From the NCBI GenBank assembly GCA_963662175.1, contig OY759220.1, positions 1,798,001 to 1,862,000 on the forward strand: DNA of 64,000 bases. The letters are read 5' to 3'. Every line of letters begins with the position of its first letter. The first letter of the stretch is position 1. The translations under genes were made by a program, and so were the position numbers. Positions 1 to 12,430 of the stretch are shown piece after piece. Below the pieces are notes generated by a model that worked only from the letters and a program-made list of their open reading frames with translations, did not search any database and was not told the origin of the DNA. The stretch comes from Aradus depressus (Eukaryota; Arthropoda; Insecta; Hemiptera; Aradidae).

Positions 1-1000
1 GAAGGCAGGAACTATATTTCTGAACTCTTCACTTTGTCTGGGACGAAGGCAGGAACTATATTTCTGAACTCTTCACTTTGTCTGGACGAAGGCAGGAACT
101 ATATTTCTGAACTCTTCACTTTGTCTGGGACGAAGGCAGGAACTATATTTCTGAACTCTTCACTTTGTCTGGGACGAAGGCAGGAACTATATTTCTGAAC
201 TCTTCACTTTGTCTGGGACGAAGGCAGAACTATATTTCTGAACTCTTCACTTTGTCTGGGACGAAGGCAGGAACTATATTTCTGAACTCTTCACTTTGTC
301 TGGGACGAAGGCAGGAACTATATTTCTGAACTCTTCACTTTGTCTGGGACGAAGGCAGGAACTATATTTCTGAACTCTTCACTTTGTCTGGGACGAAGGC
401 AGGAACTATATTTCTGAACTCTTCACTTTGTCTGGGACGAAGGCAGGAACTATATTTCTGAACTCTTCACTTTGTCTGGGACGAAGGCAGGAACTATATT
501 TCTGAACTCTTCACTTTGTCTGGACGAAGGCAGGAACTATATTTCTGAACTCTTCACTTTGTCTGGGACGAGGCAGGAACTATATTTCTGAACTCTTCAC
601 TTTGTCTGGACGAAGGCAGGAACTATATTTCTGAACTCTTCACTTTGTACTGGGACGAGGCAGGAACTATATTTCTGAACTCTTCACTTTGTCTGGGACG
701 AAGCAGGAACTATTTCTGAACTCTCACTTTGTCTGAGACGAAGAAGAGAACTATATTTCTGAACTCTTCACTTTGTCTGCTAGTCGAAGGCAGGATCTAT
801 ATTTCTGAACCTCTTCAATTTGTCTGGGACGTAGAGACAGGAACTATATTCTGCACTCTCACTTTGTCTGGGACGTAAGGCAGGAGACGTATATTTCTGA
901 ACTCTTCACTTGGTCTGGGACGAAGGCAGGAACTATATTTCTGAGACTCTTCACTTTGTCGTGGACGAAGGCAGGAACTATATTTCTGAACTCTTCACTT
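1..1000. repeat. 44-bp tandem array, gap-side end
   Basis: About 22 head-to-tail copies of a 44-bp unit that begins GAAGGCAGGAACTATATTTC and ends GTCTGGGAC. Copies up to about 640 are near identical with a few single-base losses. From about 640 to 1000 small insertions and deletions become frequent (for example extra bases around 780-900), right up to the run of N. That gradient looks like unpolished read sequence at a contig end rather than biology. The unit is the same as in the large array at 4961-11831. Its length is not a multiple of three and all frames close, so it is not coding. Confidence 0.97.
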
Positions 1001-1200
1001 NNNNNNNNNNNNNNNNNNNNNNNNNNNNNNNNNNNNNNNNNNNNNNNNNNNNNNNNNNNNNNNNNNNNNNNNNNNNNNNNNNNNNNNNNNNNNNNNNNNN
1101 NNNNNNNNNNNNNNNNNNNNNNNNNNNNNNNNNNNNNNNNNNNNNNNNNNNNNNNNNNNNNNNNNNNNNNNNNNNNNNNNNNNNNNNNNNNNNNNNNNNN
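1001..1200. other. Assembly gap (200 N)
   Basis: Exactly 200 N, which suggests a fixed-size scaffolding gap of unknown true length. The left flank is the 44-bp array and the right flank begins inside a SINE, so the array probably continues into the gap. Reading frames drawn across it are meaningless. Confidence 0.99.
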
Positions 1201-1285
1201 CGGACGGGATTCGAACCCGCAAAACCATGGTGAGACCATTCGACCAAAGCCCTACGCTCTACCCCACACGGCCACCATGGCCCCC
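1201..1285 (-). mobile_element. SINE-A head, tRNA-derived, cut by the gap
   Basis: On the minus strand this starts GGGGCCATGGTGGCCGTG, continues GCGGGCTAGAGCGTAGGGC and ends with a B-box-like GGGTTCGAATCCCGTCCG. The promoter boxes and the TGGCCGTGCGGG-like A-box region resemble a class II tRNA (Leu or Ser type). The same sequence followed by a tail is present at 20523-20730, which shows it is a SINE and not a tRNA gene. The 3' body is lost in the gap. Confidence 0.8.
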
Positions 1286-1291
1286 TTGATT

Positions 1292-1650
1292 CAGTTTTAA
1301 ATACCGCATAGTAACGTAGTCGGAGAGTCTTGGATTGAAATACCTGTATTCTTTTAATGTTCGAAGTCTTGGCTGTACCATATATTTGTAAGCCATAGGT
1401 CCAGAGAGGTCGGAGAAGATAGGTATAACAATTTAGTTTTTGTCGAGGAGATAATTTAACCCCTATTCAAAATACTGTACAATAGTCTAAGTCGCCGGTC
1501 TAGTGTGAGTCGTGTCGTCCGAGTGTGTGGGTTCCAAGTCAGCCTTCTATCGAGGGTTAATCCTAAATATTTTACGTAAGAGGTATGAGGTAATGGCTGG
1601 TTTTCAAGGAATACTGGGGTGCATAACCATAAATATAAAATGGACATTTA
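1292..1650 (-). pseudogene. Jockey-type LINE reverse transcriptase fragment
   Basis: The minus strand encodes the thumb region of a non-LTR reverse transcriptase in two frames. The first frame (about 1647-1456) contains YVKYLGLTLDRRLTWNPHTR. After a frameshift near 1450 the second reads LLRPLWTYGLQIYGTAKTSN followed by IKRIQVFQSKTLR. YLG...LD.RLTW, WTYG and the IQ.FQSK block are typical of the Jockey clade just after the catalytic palm. The YADD region, endonuclease and 3' end are missing. It is closely related to the fragment at 21160-21802. Confidence 0.85.
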
Positions 1651-1679
1651 TGTTGGACTTTCGAATAGCATAACTACTA

Positions 1680-1868
1680 TCCCAGCGGTCATAAGGATGA
1701 CACCTATCAATATTCAGCGACATCGACCGACAGAAGGTGGAATCAGAGGAGGAAAATTCAAATCAAAACCCTAATAAGTGCCCATGTAATGAATGTATGA
1801 TTTTTAGCCAAACTGTTCGATTGATTTTTGAGGGAGAGCGAAAACATACTTGATTGATTCGTACTGGC
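1680..1868 (-). repeat. Dispersed repeat family C, partial copy
   Basis: Minus-strand match to a non-coding interspersed family seen at about 14 places in this window. Shared pieces are the AATCAATCAAG-like block, the purine-rich stretch TTGAGGGAGAGCGAAAAC seen on the plus strand, and the block around AAGGATGACACCT. No open frame or end structure is visible. The head (GTCGGTGAATCACCG) is missing here. Confidence 0.55.
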
Positions 1869-2254
1869 TTCATTTTTTTTTTTTTTATGGCTGCTTATCC
1901 ATTAACTTAGAAATATTTTTTACTCTGGTTTCATTATTCATTTCATTATTCATTTCTATAGGTTTGGATTAAGATCTGGTCTGAATAAACATAGTTAAGG
2001 AACCTGTCTTCGATCCTTGTTAGAGCTTCCAATCTTATTATCGTTTATTATGTTTTTTTTTTAGATTATTATCATATAACGTTGAGTGATATTGAATTGA
2101 AATGTCCCTTTAGAAAACGTACAATCTGTTAGCAAACGTTATCCTCATCGTACCAACTCATAAAAACGTTGTTTCAGTAGAAATTGAAATATTTTGATTT
2201 CGAGTATCTGCCATTCTCCCCTTGGAACGTTAGATCTGAAGAGAGAGAGAGAGT
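1869..2254. other. AT-rich, no gene seen
   Basis: A T-rich stretch with short poly-T runs near 1873 and 2052 and a short GA repeat near 2240. No coding, RNA or mobile signature recognised. Confidence 0.6.
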
Positions 2255-2330
2255 GAGTGGTCGGTGAATCACCGACAAAGTACTTCCCCCATTCGAATTA
2301 TTTATGATAAATTACGTTTCCTCCTTATCT
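2255..2330 (+). repeat. Dispersed repeat family C, head
   Basis: Contains the palindromic family-C head GTCGGTGAATCACCGAC and then AAAGTACTTCCCCCATTCG, with the AATTA block following. The copy fades after about 75 bases. Confidence 0.65.
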
Positions 2331-4960
2331 ATCCCTTCTTATCCTTCGTGACAGTTAGTGATAGGAAGGGGAGGGGGGGGGGGGGGGAATCTTGGAGAAA
2401 TTTTTGTAATCTAAAAAAACTATAAATTTCAATTATTGAACTTGTATTTTAGTGAAAAAAAAAATTAATGTTATGTCTCTGGGGAGGGGGGTCAGGAGAG
2501 TGAAACTTTGTGACAGGTGGGGGGGTCAAATATTTTAGAAAACTACATTATTTGTTAGTGACAGAGGGAAAGGATCAAATATTTTCGAAAATTTCATTAC
2601 ATAAATTATGAGGGGTTTCGAAGTTATGCCTTCCCTTTTCTTTTGTGCGATTTGGTGCCAAATTCACTGTGCATTCATTGTGCTCAATTCACATACATAT
2701 GTGCAAGTCGATATATTTATTTTGCCAAGAGTTATCGTGTAACATACATATTAGGCGCAAAGATGTTAGCCGAAAATACTAGAATGCGTTCTGGATATTT
2801 ACAACATCCAGAAAATGAAATTTCTGAACTATTAAAAAACGAAATTCAAGTTTCGACTGTTTTCGAAGCGTTCACAACACCTTCTAGCGGAATAATTTAT
2901 CAGCAGAAAACGTTTTATTATAGCTGCGTCCAATTCAAAACGCCGTTATTTTTGACACACATTTTCTCTGGCTCGTTTAATTCTGTGAATAGGAGCCTTT
3001 TTATTTTATTTTCTCCAACTCTGTAATCAGAGCACATTCAAATCTAAACTTTTATCTTTGTTCCAGAAACTTTTTTGTTTAAACATATTTCTTCCACTTC
3101 ATGAACCAGACATTTGCTTATCTTCAAAGAGAAAAGTAGTCACATTATTTGAAAACGGGTCATCAGAAATGATTATGAGATTAGCAACCTAAGTGAAAAA
3201 CTTGTTTTTTCGACCATGAACTTTATTTTATTCTGTTGAAAGTTCTATTAAGTAGAAGTGAAAGAGTTGCCGGAAATATATTCGAAATATTTGTAACCAA
3301 CTAATTTTTTCGATTTCTCTCTAAAACCGTTTTTTGAAGTTTCACAAATAAGCTGGCATACAATAATGTTTTACATTATAACAATTATTCATGAATTCCT
3401 TATGTTGAAAAATAGTGGAAATTATCATAGCTGAGGAAAATGTTTAATGGGCAGAAATTGACACCCACCTCATAGAACAAGACAGGAGCCTTACATTCGC
3501 CAATCAATAATCCACATTGAAGGTAACTCCAAAGTTTCACACCGAACAACATTACATGCATAGTACGCACTCAAACAAATCATCTAGTACAACATTGTAC
3601 AACTTGCGAAAAAATATGTTTATTCATAAAAGAGAGGAAAATTTACTCCCTCCTAACATTTCGTCCTTTTCAGGCGGAAATATTTTTTTCAAGGCTTTCA
3701 TAGTTCACCGAATTTGATGTAAAACGCGTGGACTACCGGGCCTAGGGACATTCACTTGAATTATTGCAAAACTATTTTTTTCCTTCAAATGCGCAATAAA
3801 CCTTCAGCAAATGTTTCTTAAAATTCTTTTTCATTTTTCCCGGTCTTTTTATTACCATTACACATTATTCTTCCTAATTTGATTGGTAGTGGAAGTGTGT
3901 ACTATTATAAGAGTTTTTGCTAGGGATGGCCGCCAATTTTAGACAGTTTCGAAAACTGATTTCAGAATTTTGTTGAATGGTTCAATATCTTCGATTCGAT
4001 GCCTCACTTGTTTTAACTGAAATCGTTTTTCATTTTTTACATAATACTTTTCTTTTTTCTTGCGCAAATTACCAATGGGCAAATGTTCTACTTTTCCGTA
4101 AAGCGAAGACATCGTCAAAAACAATTGTGGTGAGAGTATTGTAAAGCTTAAGGCTCCTGAATGACTTTTATTGAGGGTTGTGACTGCAGAGTGCGCTGAT
4201 ATGGCCATATGAAATCTTTTAATTCATTTGAAACAACACTAATATTAACTTTAGTTACTCCTAGCACCCCTGCAAGGTACTGCTATGAATAATCTTCACA
4301 CTGAACAGTGTCAACATCAAAATAGCCTTAAAACCGTTAATTAGGCAAGCCCGCGTTAACAGGATACTGCCTACAATTATCAGTTCACACTAACCCTGCA
4401 AGCTATCAAATAAACCTCTTCTACATTAGCATTTATATTGCTTGCAAGTGTTCCGATCCTTCGACCAATTTTCTGCTGCAGTACCATGCAATAAAATAAG
4501 TGAATGCAAATGCAAAGAACAGTTATTAAAATTAGAATGCATATCTGTTGTAAATTAATGAAAATTTCATTAAAATGTTCTAAAATTCAGTTGCAACTGC
4601 TGGAAATATTTTTCAACTGAACTTGCGTTTAATGATTAAGACAAATTTTTCTTTCAGGCTGTCAACTATACCGCTGCATCCTCAGATATTTGATTGAAAG
4701 GAAGTATTAAAAGAAAAAAAATGGAATAGCCATGAGATGTTTAAGGAATTCTGAGAGGTTACTTAAAGATATGCTTCAAATAAATATGTATAATATACAT
4801 AGTTATATTTTAGTTATGTACTATATACATGCTTCAAATCTAGTGTAGTTAGGAACTACATAATCGTAACCCCAAAAACAATTATTTTTTTATTTACTTT
4901 TTCACTAATCTGTGATGAAGGTGATACGAAACTTTGATTTTCATGACAAAATGTAATGGC
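2331..4960. other. AT-rich intergenic or intronic DNA
   Basis: No recognisable gene. A G15 run lies at 2373-2387. A poorly conserved tandem duplication carrying TCAAATATTTT lies around 2515-2605. The longest open frame (2643-3026, plus, 127 codons) is Cys/Ser/Phe-rich in its first half, has no motif I recognise, and AT-rich codon use like the surroundings, so I do not call it a gene. An 89-codon frame at 3939-4208 (minus) is equally featureless. Confidence 0.6.
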
Positions 4961-7900
4961 GAAGGCAGGAACTATATTTCTGAACTCTTCACTTTGTCTG
5001 GGACGAAGGCAGGAACTATATTTCTGAACTCTTCACTTTGTCTGGGACGAAGGCAGGAACTATATTTCTGAACTCTTCACTTTGTCTGGGACGAAGGCAG
5101 GAACTATATTTCTGAACTCTTCTCTTTGTCTGGGACGAAGGCAGGAACTATATTTCTGAACTCTTCACTTTGTCTGGGACGAAGGCAGGAACTATATTTC
5201 TGAACTCTTCTCTTTGTCTGGGACGAAGGCAGGAACTATATTTCTGAACTCTTCTCTTTGTCTGGGACGAAGGCAGGAACTATATTTCTGAACTCTTCAC
5301 TTTGTCTGGGACGAAGGCAGGAACTATATTTCTGAACTCTTCACTTTGTCTGGGACGAAGGCAGGAACTATATTTCTGAACTCTTCACTTTGTCTGGGAC
5401 GAAGGCAGGAACTATATTTCTGAACTCTTCACTTTGTCTGGGACGAAGGCAGGAACTATATTTCTGAACTCTTCACTTTGTCTGGGACGAAGGCAGGAAC
5501 TATATTTCTGAACTCTTCTCTTTGTCTGGGACGAAGGCAGGAACTATATTTCTGAACTCTTCACTTTGTCTGGGACGAAGGCAGGAACTATATTTCTGAA
5601 CTCTTCTCTTTGTCTGGGACGAAGGCAGGAACTATATTTCTGAACTCTTCACTTTGTCTGGGACGAAGGCAGGAACTATATTTCTGAACTCTTCACTTTG
5701 TCTGGGACGAAGGCAGGAACTATATTTCTGAACTCTTCACTTTGTCTGGGACGAAGGCAGGAACTATATTTCTGAACTCTTCTCTTTGTCTGGGACGAAG
5801 GCAGGAACTATATTTCTGAACTCTTCACTTTGTCTGGGACGAAGACAGGAACTATATTTCTGAACTCTTCACTTTGTCTGGGACGAAGGCAGGAACTATA
5901 TTTCTGAACTCTTCACTTTGTCTGGGACGAAGGCAGGAACTATATTTCTGAACTCTTCACTTTGTCTGGGACGAAGGCAGGAACTATATTTCTGAACTCT
6001 TCACTTTGTCTGGGACGAAGGCAGGAACTATATTTCTGAACTCTTCACTTTGTCTGGGACGAAGGCAGGAACTATATTTCTGAACTCTTCACTTTGTCTG
6101 GGACGAAGGCAGGAACTATATTTCTGAACTCTTCACTTTGTCTGGGACGAAGGCAGGAACTATATTTCTGAACTCTTCACTTTGTCTGGGACGAAGGCAG
6201 GAACTATATTTCTGAACTCTTCACTTTGTCTGGGACGAAGGCAGGAACTATATTTCTGAACTCTTCTCTTTGTCTGGGACGAAGGCAGGAACTATATTTC
6301 TGAACTCTTCACTTTGTCTGGGACGAAGGCAGGAACTATATTTCTGAACTCTTCTCTTTGTCTGGGACGAAGGCAGGAACTATATTTCTGAACTCTTCAC
6401 TTTGTCTGGGACGAAGGCAGGAACTATATTTCTGAACTCTTCACTTTGTCTGGGACGAAGGCAGGAACTATATTTCTGAACTCTTCACTTTGTCTGGGAC
6501 GAAGGCAGGAACTATATTTCTGAACTCTTCACTTTGTCTGGGACGAAGGCAGGAACTATATTTCTGAACTCTTCTCTTTGTCTGGGACGAAGGCAGGAAC
6601 TATATTTCTGAACTCTTCACTTTGTCTGGGACGAAGACAGGAACTATATTTCTGAACTCTTCACTTTGTCTGGGACGAAGGCAGGAACTATATTTCTGAA
6701 CTCTTCACTTTGTCTGGGACGAAGGCAGGAACTATATTTCTGAACTCTTCACTTTGTCTGGGACGAAGGCAGGAACTATATTTCTGAACTCTTCACTTTG
6801 TCTGGGACGAAGGCAGGAACTATATTTCTGAACTCTTCACTTTGTCTGGGACGAAGGCAGGAACTATATTTCTGAACTCTTCACTTTGTCTGGGACGAAG
6901 GCAGGAACTATATTTCTGAACTCTTCACTTTGTCTGGGACGAAGGCAGGAACTATATTTCTGAACTCTTCACTTTGTCTGGGACGAAGGCAGGAACTATA
7001 TTTCTGAACTCTTCACTTTGTCTGGGACGAAGACAGGAACTATATTTCTGAACTCTTCACTTTGTCTGGGACGAAGGCAGGAACTATATTTCTGAACTCT
7101 TCACTTTGTCTGGGACGAAGGCAGGAACTATATTTCTGAACTCTTCACTTTGTCTGGGACGAAGGCAGGAACTATATTTCTGAACTCTTCACTTTGTCTG
7201 GGACGAAGGCAGGAACTATATTTCTGAACTCTTCACTTTGTCTGGGACGAAGACAGGAACTATATTTCTGAACTCTTCACTTTGTCTGGGACGAAGGCAG
7301 GAACTATATTTCTGAACTCTTCACTTTGTCTGGGACGAAGGCAGGAACTATATTTCTGAACTCTTCACTTTGTCTGGGACGAAGGCAGGAACTATATTTC
7401 TGAACTCTTCACTTTGTCTGGGACGAAGGCAGGAACTATATTTCTGAACTCTTCACTTTGTCTGGGACGAAGACAGGAACTATATTTCTGAACTCTTCAC
7501 TTTGTCTGGGACGAAGGCAGGAACTATATTTCTGAACTCTTCACTTTGTCTGGGACGAAGGCAGGAACTATATTTCTGAACTCTTCACTTTGTCTGGGAC
7601 GAAGGCAGGAACTATATTTCTGAACTCTTCACTTTGTCTGGGACGAAGGCAGGAACTATATTTCTGAACTCTTCACTTTGTCTGGGACGAAGGCAGGAAC
7701 TATATTTCTGAACTCTTCACTTTGTCTGGGACGAAGGCAGGAACTATATTTCTGAACTCTTCACTTTGTCTGGGACGAAGGCAGGAACTATATTTCTGAA
7801 CTCTTCACTTTGTCTGGGACGAAGGCAGGAACTATATTTCTGAACTCTTCACTTTGTCTGGGACGAAGACAGGAACTATATTTCTGAACTCTTCACTTTG

Positions 7901-10900
7901 TCTGGGACGAAGGCAGGAACTATATTTCTGAACTCTTCACTTTGTCTGGGACGAAGGCAGGAACTATATTTCTGAACTCTTCACTTTGTCTGGGACGAAG
8001 GCAGGAACTATATTTCTGAACTCTTCACTTTGTCTGGGACGAAGGCAGGAACTATATTTCTGAACTCTTCACTTTGTCTGGGACGAAGACAGGAACTATA
8101 TTTCTGAACTCTTCACTTTGTCTGGGACGAAGGCAGGAACTATATTTCTGAACTCTTCACTTTGTCTGGGACGAAGGCAGGAACTATATTTCTGAACTCT
8201 TCACTTTGTCTGGGACGAAGGCAGGAACTATATTTCTGAACTCTTCACTTTGTCTGGGACGAAGGCAGGAACTATATTTCTGAACTCTTCACTTTGTCTG
8301 GGACGAAGGCAGGAACTATATTTCTGAACTCTTCACTTTGTCTGGGACGAAGGCAGGAACTATATTTCTGAACTCTTCACTTTGTCTGGGACGAAGGCAG
8401 GAACTATATTTCTGAACTCTTCACTTTGTCTGGGACGAAGGCAGGAACTATATTTCTGAACTCTTCTCTTTGTCTGGGACGAAGACAGGAACTATATTTC
8501 TGAACTCTTCACTTTGTCTGGGACGAAGGCAGGAACTATATTTCTGAACTCTTCACTTTGTCTGGGACGAAGGCAGGAACTATATTTCTGAACTCTTCAC
8601 TTTGTCTGGGACGAAGGCAGGAACTATATTTCTGAACTCTTCACTTTGTCTGGGACGAAGGCAGGAACTATATTTCTGAACTCTTCACTTTGTCTGGGAC
8701 GAAGGCAGGAACTATATTTCTGAACTCTTCTCTTTGTCTGGGACGAAGGCAGGAACTATATTTCTGAACTCTTCACTTTGTCTGGGACGAAGGCAGGAAC
8801 TATATTTCTGAACTCTTCACTTTGTCTGGGACGAAGGCAGGAACTATATTTCTGAACTCTTCACTTTGTCTGGGACGAAGGCAGGAACTATATTTCTGAA
8901 CTCTTCACTTTGTCTGGGACGAAGGCAGGAACTATATTTCTGAACTCTTCACTTTGTCTGGGACGAAGACAGGAACTATATTTCTGAACTCTTCACTTTG
9001 TCTGGGACGAAGGCAGGAACTATATTTCTGAACTCTTCACTTTGTCTGGGACGAAGACAGGAACTATATTTCTGAACTCTTCACTTTGTCTGGGACGAAG
9101 GCAGGAACTATATTTCTGAACTCTTCACTTTGTCTGGGACGAAGGCAGGAACTATATTTCTGAACTCTTCACTTTGTCTGGGACGAAGGCAGGAACTATA
9201 TTTCTGAACTCTTCACTTTGTCTGGGACGAAGGCAGGAACTATATTTCTGAACTCTTCACTTTGTCTGGGACGAAGGCAGGAACTATATTTCTGAACTCT
9301 TCACTTTGTCTGGGACGAAGACAGGAACTATATTTCTGAACTCTTCACTTTGTCTGGGACGAAGGCAGGAACTATATTTCTGAACTCTTCACTTTGTCTG
9401 GGACGAAGGCAGGAACTATATTTCTGAACTCTTCACTTTGTCTGGGACGAAGGCAGGAACTATATTTCTGAACTCTTCACTTTGTCTGGGACGAAGGCAG
9501 GAACTATATTTCTGAACTCTTCACTTTGTCTGGGACGAAGGCAGGAACTATATTTCTGAACTCTTCACTTTGTCTGGGACGAAGGCAGGAACTATATTTC
9601 TGAACTCTTCTCTTTGTCTGGGACGAAGGCAGGAACTATATTTCTGAACTCTTCACTTTGTCTGGGACGAAGGCAGGAACTATATTTCTGAACTCTTCAC
9701 TTTGTCTGGGACGAAGGCAGGAACTATATTTCTGAACTCTTCACTTTGTCTGGGACGAAGGCAGGAACTATATTTCTGAACTCTTCTCTTTGTCTGGGAC
9801 GAAGGCAGGAACTATATTTCTGAACTCTTCACTTTGTCTGGGACGAAGGCAGGAACTATATTTCTGAACTCTTCTCTTTGTCTGGGACGAAGGCAGGAAC
9901 TATATTTCTGAACTCTTCACTTTGTCTGGGACGAAGGCAGGAACTATATTTCTGAACTCTTCACTTTGTCTGGGACGAAGGCAGGAACTATATTTCTGAA
10001 CTCTTCACTTTGTCTGGGACGAAGGCAGGAACTATATTTCTGAACTCTTCACTTTGTCTGGGACGAAGGCAGGAACTATATTTCTGAACTCTTCTCTTTG
10101 TCTGGGACGAAGGCAGGAACTATATTTCTGAACTCTTCACTTTGTCTGGGACGAAGACAGGAACTATATTTCTGAACTCTTCACTTTGTCTGGGACGAAG
10201 GCAGGAACTATATTTCTGAACTCTTCACTTTGTCTGGGACGAAGGCAGGAACTATATTTCTGAACTCTTCACTTTGTCTGGGACGAAGGCAGGAACTATA
10301 TTTCTGAACTCTTCACTTTGTCTGGGACGAAGGCAGGAACTATATTTCTGAACTCTTCACTTTGTCTGGGACGAAGGCAGGAACTATATTTCTGAACTCT
10401 TCACTTTGTCTGGGACGAAGGCAGGAACTATATTTCTGAACTCTTCACTTTGTCTGGGACGAAGGCAGGAACTATATTTCTGAACTCTTCACTTTGTCTG
10501 GGACGAAGGCAGGAACTATATTTCTGAACTCTTCACTTTGTCTGGGACGAAGGCAGGAACTATATTTCTGAACTCTTCTCTTTGTCTGGGACGAAGGCAG
10601 GAACTATATTTCTGAACTCTTCACTTTGTCTGGGACGAAGGCAGGAACTATATTTCTGAACTCTTCTCTTTGTCTGGGACGAAGGCAGGAACTATATTTC
10701 TGAACTCTTCACTTTGTCTGGGACGAAGGCAGGAACTATATTTCTGAACTCTTCACTTTGTCTGGGACGAAGGCAGGAACTATATTTCTGAACTCTTCAC
10801 TTTGTCTGGGACGAAGGCAGGAACTATATTTCTGAACTCTTCACTTTGTCTGGGACGAAGGCAGGAACTATATTTCTGAACTCTTCTCTTTGTCTGGGAC

Positions 10901-11831
10901 GAAGGCAGGAACTATATTTCTGAACTCTTCACTTTGTCTGGGACGAAGACAGGAACTATATTTCTGAACTCTTCACTTTGTCTGGGACGAAGGCAGGAAC
11001 TATATTTCTGAACTCTTCACTTTGTCTGGGACGAAGGCAGGAACTATATTTCTGAACTCTTCACTTTGTCTGGGACGAAGGCAGGAACTATATTTCTGAA
11101 CTCTTCACTTTGTCTGGGACGAAGGCAGGAACTATATTTCTGAACTCTTCACTTTGTCTGGGACGAAGGCAGGAACTATATTTCTGAACTCTTCACTTTG
11201 TCTGGGACGAAGGCAGGAACTATATTTCTGAACTCTTCACTTTGTCTGGGACGAAGACAGGAACTATATTTCTGAACTCTTCACTTTGTCTGGGACGAAG
11301 GCAGGAACTATATTTCTGAACTCTTCACTTTGTCTGGGACGAAGGCAGGAACTATATTTCTGAACTCTTCACTTTGTCTGGGACGAAGGCAGGAACTATA
11401 TTTCTGAACTCTTCTCTTTGTCTGGGACGAAGGCAGGAACTATATTTCTGAACTCTTCACTTTGTCTGGGACGAAGGCAGGAACTATATTTCTGAACTCT
11501 TCTCTTTGTCTGGGACGAAGGCAGGAACTATATTTCTGAACTCTTCTCTTTGTCTGGGACGAAGGCAGGAACTATATTTCTGAACTCTTCACTTTGTCTG
11601 GGACGAAGGCAGGAACTATATTTCTGAACTCTTCACTTTGTCTGGGACGAAGGCAGGAACTATATTTCTGAACTCTTCTCTTTGTCTGGGACGAAGGCAG
11701 GAACTATATTTCTGAACTCTTCACTTTGTCTGGGACGAAGGCAGGAACTATATTTCTGAACTCTTCACTTTGTCTGGGACGAAGGCAGGAACTATATTTC
11801 TGAACTCTTCTCTTTGTCTGGGACGAAGACA
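4961..11831. repeat. 44-bp satellite-like array, about 156 copies
   Basis: 6.87 kb of 44-bp units in perfect register with almost no indels. Two main variant sites are visible: GAAGGC versus GAAGAC in the first bases, and TTCACTTTG versus TTCTCTTTG in the middle. The GAAGAC variant occurs at 5841, 6633, 7029, 7249, 7469, 7865, 8085, 8481, 8965, 9053, 9317, 10153, 10945, 11253 and 11825. Spacings of 5, 9 and 18 units recur, which shows block-wise duplication inside the array. It starts abruptly after ATGTAATGGC and ends in a partial unit. Not coding, since every frame closes within three units. Confidence 0.98.
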
Positions 11832-12182
11832 ATTTACTTTAGCAGCATCTAATATTATGTTTTTATTTTTGTTTTTATGTTTGCAGATGTCGCATACAAA
11901 CCACGAGCCCCTCTTCAACAAGGTAACAAAATATTTATTTACATTAGCCAGAGACGTAATAGTTTATTATTTCTAATGATTAATTTATCATTATCATTTC
12001 ATTACTTTTATTATTCTTTTTTTCTCTCTTGTTTTCGTATTGTTTATTATTAGATTTTACTTATCTTTTGTATTCTTCTATTTATTCATTATTTGACATT
12101 CCTCTCTCACATATACTTATGGCTTATATGACCGATTCTATATAAATACAAGTATATAGTTTATTTCAAAATACAAAACAAA
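11832..12182. other. AT-rich flank of the 44-bp array
   Basis: Very T-rich sequence. The only compositional break is the GC-richer exon-like island at 11887-11922, listed separately. Nothing else recognised. Confidence 0.6.
11887..11922 (+). other. Exon-like island, 36 nt
   Basis: A 36-nt segment, roughly half G+C in DNA that is about a quarter G+C. It is preceded by a long T-rich tract ending TTTGCAG (good 3' splice site) and followed by AAG then GTAACA (good 5' splice site). All three frames are open: MSHTNHEPLFNK, CRIQTTSPSSTR, or VAYKPRAPLQQ. It could be a microexon of a gene with huge introns. With no homology available and such a short length, chance is a real alternative. Confidence 0.3.
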
Positions 12183-12227
12183 GTAGAGGAACGTGTACAT
12201 ATTTTGAAAATTGTAATGAATAAATTA
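12183..12227 (-). mobile_element. Tail remnant of a hammerhead foldback element
   Basis: Plus-strand AAGTAGAGGAACGTGTACAT and the following TTGTAATGAATAAAT match, with substitutions, the tail block AAGTTGAGGAACGCGGACAT... TTGTAATAAATAAAT found beside the elements at 19267-19545 and 51312-51546. The arms are absent here; a LINE fragment abuts it. Confidence 0.55.
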
Positions 12228-12234
12228 GGTAGGC

Positions 12235-12430
12235 AGGTCGCCTCTCTTTTCCTAAGCTACTTCACTCTTCGGTTTTCACCGGAAATTAGCAGGTTGGCGA
12301 TTAAACTGAGCACGGTTCCACCTCCTCTACAACCTCCTGGGGGGTTTTTGTGAAGTGTGGGGAAGAGCGTGATACCGTCCATTATGGATTCTTGTGTATA
12401 TGCAAAGTGAGGTACTCTATAGATAATTTA
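12235..12430 (-). pseudogene. Jockey-type LINE C-terminal fragment
   Basis: The minus strand reads TSQKPPRRL-stop-RRWNRAQFNR. It aligns with QNPPRRLKRRWNRDL in the plus-strand LINE copy at 21160-21802, including the nucleotide-level match around GAGGAGGTGGAACCG. This is the C-terminal end of the LINE ORF2, after the thumb. One in-frame stop is visible, and nothing upstream is preserved. Confidence 0.7.

Noticed and set aside
859..1300. Open frames across the N run
   Set aside because: The gap is translated as unknown residues; the flanks are satellite and SINE.
2643..3026. A 127-codon host gene
   Set aside because: No domain, no codon bias distinct from the background and no splice or promoter context.
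4961..11831. CRISPR array
   Set aside because: The repeats are contiguous 44-bp units with no unique spacers, in a eukaryotic context; the same is true for 14087-18507.
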